64,000 nt of DNA from Vibrio pacinii DSM 19139 (GCF_000711795.1 NZ_JONH01000016.1:1-64000), one strand, 5' to 3'; positions 1-9,348 are shown, numbered from the stretch's first letter. Made by a program: numbers and translations. The notes: generated by a model not told the origin, from the letters alone.

Positions 1-555
1 GTTCGCCTGAGCCGCTTAATGTGCCAATGGTAGCTAACCAGTGTTGGTCGATTGACTTTATGAGTGACAGCTTACAGTGCGGACGTCGATTTAGAACCTT
101 CAACGTAGTAGATGACTTCAATCGTGAAGCACTCGCTATCGAAGTGGATTTAAGCCTCCCTGCGCAACGAGTGGTTCGAGTGCTTGAACGAATCATTGCA
201 TGGCGAGGTTATCCAGAAAAGTTGCGAATGGATAATGGCCCAGAGTTCATCTCTGTAACGCTGGCGACTTGGGCTGAGGAGCATGATATCAAGCTGGAAT
301 TTATCCAACCAGGCAAACCGACTCAGAACTCCTATGTCGAACGATTTAACCGTACGTATCGCACAGAGATCCTCGATATGTATGTGTTCAGAACCTTGAA
401 TGACGTGCGTGAGCTAACAGAAAACTGGATACGAGAATACAACGAAGAACGTCCCCATGATGCCCTCAACGATCTGACACCATGGGAATATTTAATGAAG
501 AATGAACAAGCCGAAACCTCTAATTATGGGCGCAACTAATTAGGGGAGGTTTACA
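1..555 (+). mobile_element. IS3-family insertion sequence, right-hand part
   Basis: The 3' part of an IS3-family element enters from the left edge. It contains the DDE transposase C-terminus. About 15 bases after the stop comes a TAGGGGAGG-TTTACA stretch (541-555) ending in CA, as IS3-family right ends usually do, so I place the right end near 555. The left end and any target duplication lie outside the window, so the exact boundary is inferred. Confidence 0.6.
3..539 (+). CDS. IS3-family transposase (OrfB, DDE integrase core), 5' truncated by window edge
   Basis: The reading frame is open to the left edge (S-P-E-P-L-N before V-P-M-V-A-N-Q), so the gene starts outside the window. The first GTG at 21 is internal. 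The segment is the retroviral-type integrase core: the first Asp in WSIDFMSD, the second in RMDNGPEF, and the Glu in NSYVERFNRTYR. The ending NEERPHDALNDLTPWEY is typical of the IS407-like branch of IS3 transposases. The upstream helix-turn-helix OrfA and the programmed frameshift cannot be seen. It marks the outer edge of the polysaccharide locus, where insertion sequences often accumulate. No stop or frameshift interrupts the visible part. Confidence 0.9.
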   Translation, partial: SPEPLNVPMVANQCWSIDFMSDSLQCGRRFRTFNVVDDFNREALAIEVDLSLPAQRVVRVLERIIAWRGYPEKLRMDNGPEFISVTLATWAEEHDIKLEFIQPGKPTQNSYVERFNRTYRTEILDMYVFRTLNDVRELTENWIREYNEERPHDALNDLTPWEYLMKNEQAETSNYGRN

Positions 556-1105
556 TCCTTACCTCACAAACGATAAGATACTCCCTTACGTTTGTCCTAG
601 ACAACATAGAGAGCTAACTGTGGCTCCTACTTTTCAGAACACTTGAATCCAACTTTACTGAGCAATAGACGGACAAATTCTAAGCACTCAACTGCTTAAC
701 AACTTAAGCCCACAAACAGAAGAAACGTAAGCGTCCTTTGGGTAGTATTAGAACATTAGGTTCCACCTTAGCCCACGGTACACAATTGCACTATAACACT
801 TCAATTTGAGGCAATTTCAGAGGTTGAACTTTCCAGTTTCAAAAGGGTATAAATCTGATATCTCTTTTCCTCGGCCACCAATGAAACTAATGGCACTACA
901 ACTTGCTTTTTGGACGAGCAGAGAGTAACACTTTCAACAGTTTAATTTCTATACCTTAGTATCGTACTTATTACTTGAATCAGGCTTTTACCAGAACTCC
1001 ACTGAGTCAAGTTACTACTAGTGAACGATTACGACAAACATTCCTATAAAATAACTTATTTAAGTACTCAAGAAGTGCTCGTGATTCCATCATGCTGTCG
1101 CCCAT
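556..1105. other. Non-coding stretch between the IS end and the polysaccharide operon
   Basis: About 550 bp with no convincing gene on either strand. Stops are frequent in all frames, and I recognise no protein similarity, tRNA or repeat. It lies downstream of the last gene of the minus-strand operon (stop at 1106) and beside an insertion sequence, so it may be decayed coding DNA or a rearrangement scar. No clear intrinsic terminator for the operon was seen in it. Confidence 0.5.
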
Positions 1106-2200
1106 TTAACGCGCTATTTTTCTCTTAATATACCGGCCGATGTCTCTTACAATTGAACGGTAGCTAGGGTTTTCGCTTTTCCATCTAAGCTCGGATAATT
1201 CTTCGTTCAAATGCTTAGCCCTTTCACTTAACGTCTTATTCTGGTTTAATAAAGAACTCTTTGATTCTTTTAATATATTGATATCACTAGTGAGACAATC
1301 ACGTTTTGACTTAAGTTTAGTAGAAAACTCATTGATTAAACGTGATTTTTCTTTGTATTCAATGTATTTATCAAAAAATAATGAACGTTCACACAGAGCA
1401 CTATCTAAAATATCACTTGGTTCTAAGTCAAAGTCAAAGTCAAAATTATGAGTACTATTCTTTGATATTAGATTGTATATATATGAATTTAACTTTATAT
1501 GACATTCTGACAACCCTTGATTTGGCTGACTACTTTTCTGATGCTTAAGCTTTGGGTCAATAATGCTTGTTATCTGCTCATTCGAAGGCATGACAAACTC
1601 CTGTGAGTTCAACCTCAAAAACTGAGCAATTTTAGAGACTGTCTCTACAGGAGACAAGCTAAGCTGAGAATAAGATAGGAACAACACATCATGATTATTA
1701 ATGTTGTTAAGAGCAAAAGCGCTATAACGATACCATAAATCCAATCCATAATTGATAGGCAATTTGTTTCGGTGATATAAGCTATTAGCTATTTCAATAG
1801 GTTCCCGGTGAATATAAATAATCAACGGTTTTTCATCAAGAGCGCTTTTCCAAATAGGGTACGTTAAGCAAACTCTAGGCTCCTTCATAACCCAGTTTGA
1901 TTGCACTTTCTCTAGTCCCTGAATGACGGTAGACGCTTTGTTCACGTACTCATTGAATTCTAAGGGACTCAGTGCTGAAAAATTAAATTGACTAATACAG
2001 TCCCATTCACACTTCATTCCGTAGAGTATCTGGTCATTTACACTGCGAACATCTTTCCTTTCCCAGAAGCCCTTTTGGTTTTCCTTACCCGCACCAATAC
2101 CATCATCACTTTCTCCAAAATAATAACCAAAACTCGTTAATAGATGAGTAAGTGCAGATGAACCTGAGCGATGCATGCCTATTACAATTATCGGTCTCAT
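1106..2200 (-). CDS. Sulfotransferase family protein with C-terminal coiled coil
   Basis: This is a predicted PAPS-dependent sulfotransferase (Sulfotransfer_3-like) that would move a sulfuryl group to a glycan or other acceptor. The 5'-phosphosulfate-binding loop is at residues 8-18 (GMHRSGSSALT). A 3'-phosphate-binding segment has Arg132 and Ser140, eight residues apart as in known sulfotransferases (YIHREPIEIANS). Residues about 280-345 are rich in Lys/Glu/Leu heptads and probably form a coiled coil, followed by a basic tail. No signal peptide or membrane segment is seen, so it should act in the cytosol, where PAPS is made. It is the last gene of the minus-strand operon that also carries cysD, cysC and cysN. 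The acceptor sugar cannot be read from sequence. Confidence 0.85.
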   Translation of the reverse strand: MRPIIVIGMHRSGSSALTHLLTSFGYYFGESDDGIGAGKENQKGFWERKDVRSVNDQILYGMKCEWDCISQFNFSALSPLEFNEYVNKASTVIQGLEKVQSNWVMKEPRVCLTYPIWKSALDEKPLIIYIHREPIEIANSLYHRNKLPINYGLDLWYRYSAFALNNINNHDVLFLSYSQLSLSPVETVSKIAQFLRLNSQEFVMPSNEQITSIIDPKLKHQKSSQPNQGLSECHIKLNSYIYNLISKNSTHNFDFDFDLEPSDILDSALCERSLFFDKYIEYKEKSRLINEFSTKLKSKRDCLTSDINILKESKSSLLNQNKTLSERAKHLNEELSELRWKSENPSYRSIVRDIGRYIKRKIAR

Positions 2201-2273
2201 AAAAATCCTAATACTAAAATTAAAGGTTAGTAACTAAACCTTACTTTAAGGAGTATACATCAGTATCATAATA

Positions 2274-3671
2274 TTATTTAATATGATCATATGATGAGGC
2301 ATCTAGGACAAAGTGCTTACTAAAAAATTCCTTTAGCTTATTACCGTCATCACAATCAATATCGAAGACAAGAAAGTCACTTCTTCCGCTAAAGTACTTA
2401 TGCATGTCATCAATAGTATCGAGCCACATGGTTCTCCATATTTCCTCTAACTCACTCGCACATACACCATGATACTCAGTTAGTATTCTAACTAATTTTC
2501 CTTTTGAATGTTTGTTTCTAGACCTAATCCAATCTTCGACATTCCTAACGTTTAGGATGAATAATGAATCTGGGTACTGATTATCCAAAAACTTGTAAAA
2601 ATCCTTAGCATCTAAATTATGCTCTGGAAAAGTAATATCAGAAAAAACTTGAGCCTTTGAATACTTAACTGGAGAGTTAACTTCTTTATTAACAACTTCA
2701 CCATTAGATAATAATTTCCTTCCTTTCTTTAGGTTAGCCCACATTGAGCCAGCCAGATTGTTATTATCCCAATGTACACTTGCAAGTCCATTTTTTAAAA
2801 ATAAATAGTGTAAACTTCTAGTCGCAACCCTATTAAATCCAATGATAAATATTTTTTTTCTAAAGTTCCTAACCGATAACGTATTGTCAAATATCTCAGC
2901 ATGATCAGATTTCTCAAGGTCCTCCAAACTATACAAATTGTCTTTATACCACTTATTATTTCGAAGCTTACTCTTGTTATTTTCTGTCGACACCATTCGG
3001 TAATGATAACAAACTAGGTGCCCAGAAATAATATCTTTCTCCCGAAGTGAATCGTAGTATGAATTAATTTCACTATGGGCGATGTTTATCGAATCTACAA
3101 CTTTAACATCCCCTCGTGGGAGCGATGGATGATGATGATGTGATATTGAGTCAAATTTATCTGTTCTAAATATGCATTTTACTTCAATACTTTCGTACCT
3201 ACATCGAAACTTATGAATATTATTGGGATGTTTTTTGTCATGATCCCACCTCCAAACATTTGACCTTAAAACGCTATCTGGATTAGAAACACGCCCACCT
3301 GATGACATCATAACCCATGGAATCTTAATACAATCGACGTGATTAAAGTTCTCTTTTAACTCTCTCACAATAGTATTGTGCTGATTTTTCTTAGGTACAA
3401 CAAACTCATCAACGTCTAAATAAGCAATCCACTCAAACTTATTTTTGATCTTTTGATACAATCGATTAGCTTTATCATCTTCAATAATGTTTGAATCATA
3501 AATAACACTGACTTTATCATAATAATTCAAATCCTTATATATTGACTTGTCACGACTATTATCATCAATTATATATATGTAATCGACCCCCTCATCTAAG
3601 TAATACTGAACGAATTCTTTAATGAAAAATTCATCCTTGCACCTTGTAATAACTCCGAGAAACTTTTTCAA
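2274..3671 (-). CDS. Two-domain protein: glycosyltransferase (Glyco_tranf_2_4-like) fused to sulfotransferase
   Basis: Residues 1 to about 250 look like a GT-A glycosyltransferase of the Glyco_tranf_2_4/GT92-like type: it begins GVITRCKDEFFIKEFVQYY, has YIIDDNSRD near residue 35 and an acidic metal-binding motif LDVDEF at 85-90. From about residue 271 a second domain begins with a phosphosulfate-binding-loop-like GFNRVATRSL (278-287), followed by a possible 3'-phosphate segment around Arg376 to Ser385 (NVRNVEDWIRS). The same polypeptide may therefore add a sugar and a sulfate to the growing polysaccharide. The second loop is less canonical than that of the neighbouring sulfotransferase, so activity is less certain. 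The gene lies 73 bp upstream of the stand-alone sulfotransferase, in AT-rich DNA. Confidence 0.75.
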   Translation of the reverse strand: MKKFLGVITRCKDEFFIKEFVQYYLDEGVDYIYIIDDNSRDKSIYKDLNYYDKVSVIYDSNIIEDDKANRLYQKIKNKFEWIAYLDVDEFVVPKKNQHNTIVRELKENFNHVDCIKIPWVMMSSGGRVSNPDSVLRSNVWRWDHDKKHPNNIHKFRCRYESIEVKCIFRTDKFDSISHHHHPSLPRGDVKVVDSINIAHSEINSYYDSLREKDIISGHLVCYHYRMVSTENNKSKLRNNKWYKDNLYSLEDLEKSDHAEIFDNTLSVRNFRKKIFIIGFNRVATRSLHYLFLKNGLASVHWDNNNLAGSMWANLKKGRKLLSNGEVVNKEVNSPVKYSKAQVFSDITFPEHNLDAKDFYKFLDNQYPDSLFILNVRNVEDWIRSRNKHSKGKLVRILTEYHGVCASELEEIWRTMWLDTIDDMHKYFSGRSDFLVFDIDCDDGNKLKEFFSKHFVLDASSYDHIK

Positions 3672-3765
3672 AGCTGACGCTCCATAATTACATTCAATCC
3701 CTAAAATTTTAACTTACACCAACAAAAATCATTAATACACCCCACTGAATTATGAAGCGTGAAGC

Positions 3766-4548
3766 TTATACACTAAATGCAAATAATCTAATCAACTGTT
3801 TAAATTTAAGAAACATAGATAACATCTTCTTTCCAAAAATAGGTCGTCGTGCACATCCGATGACATTATTGTCGTGTTGACGATATTTAATTAGTGGTTT
3901 ATTAATAAATATCAACTCCCCAAACTTAAATGCCACTAATGCACACCACCAATCATGTATAACTATGCCGGAAAAACCGTGTCTTTCAATATCAGTACGT
4001 AATAAACTTACTAGCTCATTATTCAAACAAATAGTTGCCCCTTGAACATAATTAGAAAATAGGATTGACGATTTTGCTTTTTCATCAGGTCTAACGCCTA
4101 AAAACTCTAAATGTGTTTTTCCGATAGGTTTCAAACTCTTGTCGACAAGCAAGGAATCAGAAAAATACAACTGAGCTTTACATTTTGAATGAAGTTTAAT
4201 GTACTTTTCATATGAAGAAACCTTGTGTCTTTCCCAAACATCATCCTGGTCTGAAAAAAAAACATATTCTGATGTTATATACTTCAAAGCGCTAAGGAAA
4301 TTAGCAGATGGCCCAAAACCAGGTCCTTTGATGATGATCAACTCTATTTCACTGTATTCACGCATGAAACGCTCAGCAATTGAAATGGTATTGTCTGTAG
4401 AGCCATCATCAGACAAGACAACCTTTTGAGGCTGAATAGATTGCGTAACAATACTCGTCAATTGCTCCGATATATACTCGCCACCATTGTAACTACAAAG
4501 TATAACATCATAGTGAAAATCGGAACTAGCTATAACACTTGCTGTCAA
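3766..4548 (-). CDS. Family 2 glycosyltransferase (rhamnosyltransferase-like)
   Basis: This is a GT-A glycosyltransferase. It has the N-terminal nucleotide-binding strand DVILCSYNGGEYISEQL, the second motif VLSDDGSTDNT, and an acidic motif FSDQDDVW that resembles enterobacterial rhamnosyltransferases. At 260 residues it is of normal length and cytosolic. The WbbL-like motifs and the nearby rfbBADC genes make dTDP-L-rhamnose a reasonable donor, but this is inference. Its start overlaps the end of the upstream 659-residue gene by 23 bp, which suggests translational coupling. Confidence 0.8.
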   Translation of the reverse strand: MTASVIASSDFHYDVILCSYNGGEYISEQLTSIVTQSIQPQKVVLSDDGSTDNTISIAERFMREYSEIELIIIKGPGFGPSANFLSALKYITSEYVFFSDQDDVWERHKVSSYEKYIKLHSKCKAQLYFSDSLLVDKSLKPIGKTHLEFLGVRPDEKAKSSILFSNYVQGATICLNNELVSLLRTDIERHGFSGIVIHDWWCALVAFKFGELIFINKPLIKYRQHDNNVIGCARRPIFGKKMLSMFLKFKQLIRLFAFSV

Positions 4549-6505
4549 AACGTTCTCGAACTTCGATTAGGTTAGGATTATTTTCCAATTGAAGACAATA
4601 ATTTCGCATTTCTTGCTTTCCATATAAATCTCTTAGTTTCTCACCTGCTTTACTCATATGAATTATTCTCTCTTCCTCTTCAATGCTTTTGGATTTACTA
4701 TGGAATATATATGTATTTGTAGCGACGACTAAATCAAAGCCCTCTTGATATGCCCTTAAGCAATAGTCATTTTCCTCTCCATAATATCGTTCAAAATTAA
4801 CTTCGTCAAAATAGCCTATTCTGTCAATTACTGAAGATTTAATACCAATACAAAAGCCGTGTATAAGAGGGACAGCAGGATAAACGTCTGAAAATAGTTC
4901 TGACAACATGCCCATATCGGCTAATGTATATCCCTCAGGTAGAGAATTAATAGCGGTTTGCCCTTTTGTTCCCTTTGTCGATGGGACTGACTGTGATCCG
5001 GCAGCATTAGAGATTGGACCAACAATACCAATACAGTCCGAACCATATGCAACTGACACCATTTTCTTCAGCCAATTACTGGTAACTATCGTATCACTAT
5101 TTAATACTATCCTAAAATCTGCATTACTTTCCTTGAGACCAATATTTGCTGACTTTGTGTAGCCTAGATTAACTTGATTATTGACCAAAATGACCTTTTC
5201 GTACTTTTTCTCTAGCAACGATAAGAACTCTAATGTATCTTGACCGGAACAATCATTAACGAATATAATGTTATTTACATCTTTATAAGAATGTTTTACT
5301 ACTGATTCGAAACATAACTTAACATCATCAAGCGCATTATATACGCAGATTATAACGTCCGTTTTAGCTCTATTCTCTACCTTGAGGGTAGTTTCGACTT
5401 TCTTCGGCTCAGAGACCGAATAAAAATCAGATAAGATTTTAGGCGTTACCATGTGCTTTAGTTGCTTATGTGGAATAAGTTCAGTTTCGTCACAAGTTCT
5501 TACACATAAGCCATCATCTAATAGCAAGTCTACATCTAGTTGGGAATGATTAATTGCCGGTAGTATTGATAACTGGTCTCGTTTAGAACCTGTAACAATC
5601 TCCTTCCACCAAAAGTTATAGAATTCCATAACCTTATTGTTTTTGAGCTTAATAAAGTGCAAACCAGTTTCGTACATCCCTTGGTTTTCTTTAACCCCCA
5701 TTTCTCGATATCGTAAAATTTGAGACCTAATAGCTTCGCTATTATCCTTATTCAGCTCTATACAAGCCTCAGCCTCTTTATAAAAACAGTCTCTATGTAT
5801 ATGTTTAATAAAACTTGCATCAGACTCTCCTAAACAAAATTTATCAAATTGGTCGTATACAAAGCTTTCAAAGCGAATATTTGCATCACACCATATAATT
5901 GCTTCATAGTTTGGAAACAATGAATTGAGATGGGTTTTTACATACCTAGCCATACGAGTTGGATCTGAGTGAAAATATGGAGATTTAACAATTTCCCACA
6001 AACCAAAAGTATTTTTAGCCTTATCAGAAAAACAAAAGTAGTCAAAATCATTTCTTATACTTAAGGGAAGCATAAGTTGGTCCGAAGTGCCATATAAAGC
6101 TGTGACCACCGCATATTTTCTTGGATTCTCAGGTTTTTTTTCGTAATGATTCAGCTTACTTATTACCTCATTATTAACAGGCCACTCTATAACATTAGAA
6201 TCTCCACCCACAACATTATTTAACCTTACTCGCTCAGAACCGATAGCTTCTTTTGAATAGTGTTTTAATCTTTTCAACGAGCGAAGAGCTCGTTTCATTA
6301 GAGGAACCCGAATAATTAAGTTGGTAAGCCTAAGAATCAGTCTTATATCGGTCCTATTTGTTAATCTAATAAGTTCGTTGTACCTACCTTTTAACTTAGC
6401 ATGATTTTTTTTTAACAATTCATATTCTGAAGCCAAAGCATCATGCTTCGTCTTGTATTGCTTAATAATTTCGCTTTCTTCTTGATTCAAAGTTTTTAGC
6501 CTCAA
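4526..6505 (-). CDS. Multidomain glycosyltransferase: coiled coil + DUF616/TOD1-MUCI70-like domain + GT2
   Basis: Three parts are visible. Residues 1-50 are a charged, probably coiled-coil segment. Residues about 128-350 resemble the TOD1/MUCI70 (DUF616) glycosyltransferase-like family: KYAVVTALYGTSDQL, later YFCFSD, and IIWCDANIRF at 203-212. Residues 382 to about 620 are a GT2 domain with DVIICVYNALDDV, FVNDCSGQD and the LNSDT metal site at 468-472. Two transferase modules in one chain fit a polymerising or two-step enzyme. The start is uncertain: a stop codon directly precedes the TTG at 6505, no good ribosome-binding site is seen and the next candidate is TTG at 6490. The N-terminus may thus be shortened or use a rare start codon. 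Donor and acceptor are unknown. Confidence 0.75.
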   Translation of the reverse strand: MRLKTLNQEESEIIKQYKTKHDALASEYELLKKNHAKLKGRYNELIRLTNRTDIRLILRLTNLIIRVPLMKRALRSLKRLKHYSKEAIGSERVRLNNVVGGDSNVIEWPVNNEVISKLNHYEKKPENPRKYAVVTALYGTSDQLMLPLSIRNDFDYFCFSDKAKNTFGLWEIVKSPYFHSDPTRMARYVKTHLNSLFPNYEAIIWCDANIRFESFVYDQFDKFCLGESDASFIKHIHRDCFYKEAEACIELNKDNSEAIRSQILRYREMGVKENQGMYETGLHFIKLKNNKVMEFYNFWWKEIVTGSKRDQLSILPAINHSQLDVDLLLDDGLCVRTCDETELIPHKQLKHMVTPKILSDFYSVSEPKKVETTLKVENRAKTDVIICVYNALDDVKLCFESVVKHSYKDVNNIIFVNDCSGQDTLEFLSLLEKKYEKVILVNNQVNLGYTKSANIGLKESNADFRIVLNSDTIVTSNWLKKMVSVAYGSDCIGIVGPISNAAGSQSVPSTKGTKGQTAINSLPEGYTLADMGMLSELFSDVYPAVPLIHGFCIGIKSSVIDRIGYFDEVNFERYYGEENDYCLRAYQEGFDLVVATNTYIFHSKSKSIEEEERIIHMSKAGEKLRDLYGKQEMRNYCLQLENNPNLIEVRERFDSKCYS

Positions 6506-6669
6506 TTAATAATAGAAACTGGTCTAACTAAATAACAAGTCAGACAAAAGTGTTAACAGTTAAGGGTTAACTCCCAATTGTCATTTTAGAAGTTTTAACA
6601 ACCCCAATAATATACTGCATTAAAACATCACAATCGCAGATTTAAAACCAGATGTAAATGCGACCTATA

Positions 6670-8559
6670 TCATACATTTCTCAGCAACTGATTCATTGGA
6701 TAAGTTAAACTATTACGAAGTCTTTTATAAAACACTCCTAAAGGGTCATTTGAAACCCTAATCTTTGGCTTATCAATCAACAATGTTAAATCACGGGTGC
6801 AATACGCAACTGGAATATCATCACTAATATAACCTAGTGTTCCTTCAACACAAAAGCTATCTGTAGGCAAACAAATTAGGTTAGATTCAACTCGCAATGC
6901 AAAAAGATTTAATTTATGGCTACTGGAAACAATTAAATCAAACTGTCCTAAAAACACCAAAAGTAGTTTTGGGTTAAAAGTCTTGATATCCATATGTTCA
7001 ATATCAAGACTTATGCATATATCTTTATCTTTACCACTTTGATACTCTTCCATGGATAGATATACTGGTTTTATATCTTTAGATTTAAATAGTTCAATAA
7101 TTTCCTTCAGGAGACTTTCGTTATTTAAACCATCCAAACTAATCAAGCCTAATCTCTGCTTTGAATCAATTATCAAGTTTTTATCATACTCCAACGTACT
7201 AATGTATGCACTTGATATATCTGGAGCATTAATGGAACCTATACCAGAAAGATTCAAATACTTCTTAGCAAAATTATCCTTCACATGAACCAAGTCTACT
7301 TTTGACAGGCTATCTTTTAGTATTTCATGATCAACATTAAATGCCGACAGATTAAGTACTGCTACAGGTTTAATTTCTGAAACCAATGCTACTATAGAAA
7401 AAAATATCAAGCTATTTTGGGAGTTATTACTGAAATGTTGACTAGAAGATATAACAAAAAAATCACTATCTAATTCATCAATCTTATTAAAGATCTCTCT
7501 ATTCTGTCTTATCTTTTCTTTTAAGCAGAGCCATTTTTGATACACTGAAGATAACTCATCATCCAAACATTCTGAAAACTTATTCCTTTTGTTAATCCAA
7601 TATGCTTTATTTGGCTCTGAATAATTTTCTGAAAATTGTTCAAAGCTTACATTAGCTATGCACGAAACTTTATTTCCCATTAGCATCGATAGCGATTTTC
7701 TGATGTTGTAGCTATTCAAATCAAGAGAGCAATCATTAATTAATGTATATTTTTTGCTTCCTTCTACAACATCATCATATCTTAGTGAAGGAATACCATT
7801 AACTTTTTGGTGGTGAGATTCACTTCTAGATTTATAAATACTCAGAGCTTCATCAACAGAGGTAAAATCTACAATCTTACCATGTTCAAAGACTATTGCC
7901 TTATTACAGATTTCACGAATTACTTTATTAGAATGCGATGCCAATAACAAAATGTTAGAACTTGCAACAAAGTCTTCCGCCATTTCACTAGTTTTATTAA
8001 TAAAATTAGCATCACCAGTTCCAATCATTTCATCTAAAAGTAATATATCAGCATCGATTTTTACAGAAACAGCAAATGCAAGACGTGCAACCATACCTGA
8101 AGAGTATGATTTCATGGGTAAATGAAGAAAGTCACCTAAATCTGAAAGTAAAGCGATTTCTTCCCGCTTCTTCAACACTTCGTGCCTTGGAACACCTAAG
8201 TACAATGCGCGTAATACTATATTTTCATAACCTGTCAACTCCATATCCATACCAAATTTTAGGTTGAATAAAGGTGCAACCTTTCCGGTTATATTTACTG
8301 TTCCTGAAGTTGGTTTATAAATTCCAGCCAACGTTTTTAGTAACGTTGATTTACCAGCTCCATTGTGGCCAATGATTCCGACTCGATCACCAGATTGGAT
8401 TTCCAAACAAATATCATCGATTGCTCGTAAGTATGGCATCCCATCTTTTTCAAAGATTCTTCCGCCAACACTAGTATCCGATTTTTTATTTATATTAATT
8501 TTATTTCTAATCGGATAATCTAGAGTTAGATTTTTTACAATTATACTTGACATATTCAC
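6670..8559 (-). CDS. Polysaccharide ABC transporter ATPase (Wzt/KpsT-type) with pyruvyltransferase-like C-terminal extension
   Basis: Residues 1 to about 245 are a complete polysaccharide-export ATPase: Walker A GHNGAGKST (64-72), signature SYSSGMVARL (151-160), Walker B ILLLDEMIGTGD (172-183) and the switch His in LASHSNKV. The remaining 380 residues are unusual. They do not look like the beta-sandwich O-antigen-binding domain of Wzt. Instead the order VDLVHVKDNFAKKYLNLSGI (421-440), LGLISLDG (470-477), IKPVYLSMEE (496-505) and DLIVSSSHKLNLFALRVESN (541-560) resembles polysaccharide pyruvyltransferases (CsaB/WcaK family), with catalytic-type positions changed. The GTG start overlaps the upstream permease stop by 4 bp; ATG at 8553 is an alternative start. 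ATPase function is firm; the tail assignment is moderate. Confidence 0.85.
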   Translation of the reverse strand: MNMSSIIVKNLTLDYPIRNKININKKSDTSVGGRIFEKDGMPYLRAIDDICLEIQSGDRVGIIGHNGAGKSTLLKTLAGIYKPTSGTVNITGKVAPLFNLKFGMDMELTGYENIVLRALYLGVPRHEVLKKREEIALLSDLGDFLHLPMKSYSSGMVARLAFAVSVKIDADILLLDEMIGTGDANFINKTSEMAEDFVASSNILLLASHSNKVIREICNKAIVFEHGKIVDFTSVDEALSIYKSRSESHHQKVNGIPSLRYDDVVEGSKKYTLINDCSLDLNSYNIRKSLSMLMGNKVSCIANVSFEQFSENYSEPNKAYWINKRNKFSECLDDELSSVYQKWLCLKEKIRQNREIFNKIDELDSDFFVISSSQHFSNNSQNSLIFFSIVALVSEIKPVAVLNLSAFNVDHEILKDSLSKVDLVHVKDNFAKKYLNLSGIGSINAPDISSAYISTLEYDKNLIIDSKQRLGLISLDGLNNESLLKEIIELFKSKDIKPVYLSMEEYQSGKDKDICISLDIEHMDIKTFNPKLLLVFLGQFDLIVSSSHKLNLFALRVESNLICLPTDSFCVEGTLGYISDDIPVAYCTRDLTLLIDKPKIRVSNDPLGVFYKRLRNSLTYPMNQLLRNV

Positions 8560-9338
8560 ACCATGAACGAAATTTTATCTCTATATTTGTTGTACACAAA
8601 ATAGGCCAAAACAATACCAAATATCGAAATAATAGAAGTGACTGCATAGGAATTTCCATTAATTTCGTGACCAATTAGCGGGGAGCGTATTACATCAAGA
8701 TAGTAAAAGAGCGGATTGTAAACAATAATTTCTCCTTTTGCTCCAGCCATCTCTGGAGTCCAAAGAACAGGAGTTATAAAAAACACTAACCTCATGAAGT
8801 TTGCGGTCAGTTCAGATAAGTCTTTCAAGTGTAAAGTAGCGATTCCAAGCACAATGCTAATCCAAAAACCATTTATCGAGACTATTATAATGCCTATTAT
8901 AGTTTGAAAAAATCGTGAATCCGCAATTTGGCCATAATATGTAAGAACAATTATAACGGGCATAAAACTAAGAATGAGAGAAATACTGTTCCGCAGTAAA
9001 TATTTGTAGATATAAGAAAAATAACTTAAAGGTACCTCTTTGATTTGGGATGCATTTGCATAAAATAACTTTCCACCTTCTATTATTAACTGAGATGTAA
9101 ACGACCATACAACCAGTCCTGTTATTACATACGGTATATAGTCACCTCGTGGCTGTTGCAATATTATCGAGTATACTAAACCTAATGTAAGTCCAACTAT
9201 GGTGGCACTCAATGGTCTCCAAAAAATACCCAGATATGTTCCGCTATAGCTTCTTTTCAACTCTACCCATGCGAGAGTCATCCAAAACTCTCGCTCTGAT
9301 ATGGACTGTTGAAAATCTATTGTGAATTTAGATTTCAA
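8556..9338 (-). CDS. Polysaccharide ABC transporter permease (Wzm/KpsM-type, ABC-2 family)
   Basis: This 260-residue inner-membrane protein has about six hydrophobic segments. It has the usual amphipathic N-terminus (SEREFWMTLAWVELKRSYSGTYLGIFWRPLSA) seen in polysaccharide export permeases of the ABC-2 family. It should pair with the ATPase encoded by the overlapping downstream gene and export a lipid-linked polysaccharide across the inner membrane. The start appears to be TTG (9336-9338), ten bases after the dehydrogenase stop; no better start exists nearby. No wza, kpsC, kpsS or kpsE homologue is present in the window. Whether the product is an O-antigen or a capsule is therefore open. Confidence 0.9.
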   Translation of the reverse strand: MKSKFTIDFQQSISEREFWMTLAWVELKRSYSGTYLGIFWRPLSATIVGLTLGLVYSIILQQPRGDYIPYVITGLVVWSFTSQLIIEGGKLFYANASQIKEVPLSYFSYIYKYLLRNSISLILSFMPVIIVLTYYGQIADSRFFQTIIGIIIVSINGFWISIVLGIATLHLKDLSELTANFMRLVFFITPVLWTPEMAGAKGEIIVYNPLFYYLDVIRSPLIGHEINGNSYAVTSIISIFGIVLAYFVYNKYRDKISFMV

Positions 9339-9348
9339 AATAATATTC

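Noticed and set aside
3124..3140. ATGATG repeat, giving four His in a row in the fusion protein
   Set aside because: A short run of ATG/CAT repeats within a coding region, too short to be called a repeat feature.
6506..6669. Separate promoter or small gene between the two large AT-rich genes
   Set aside because: The 164 bp gap has several TA-rich hexamers, as expected from its composition, but no convincing -35/-10 pair or reading frame.
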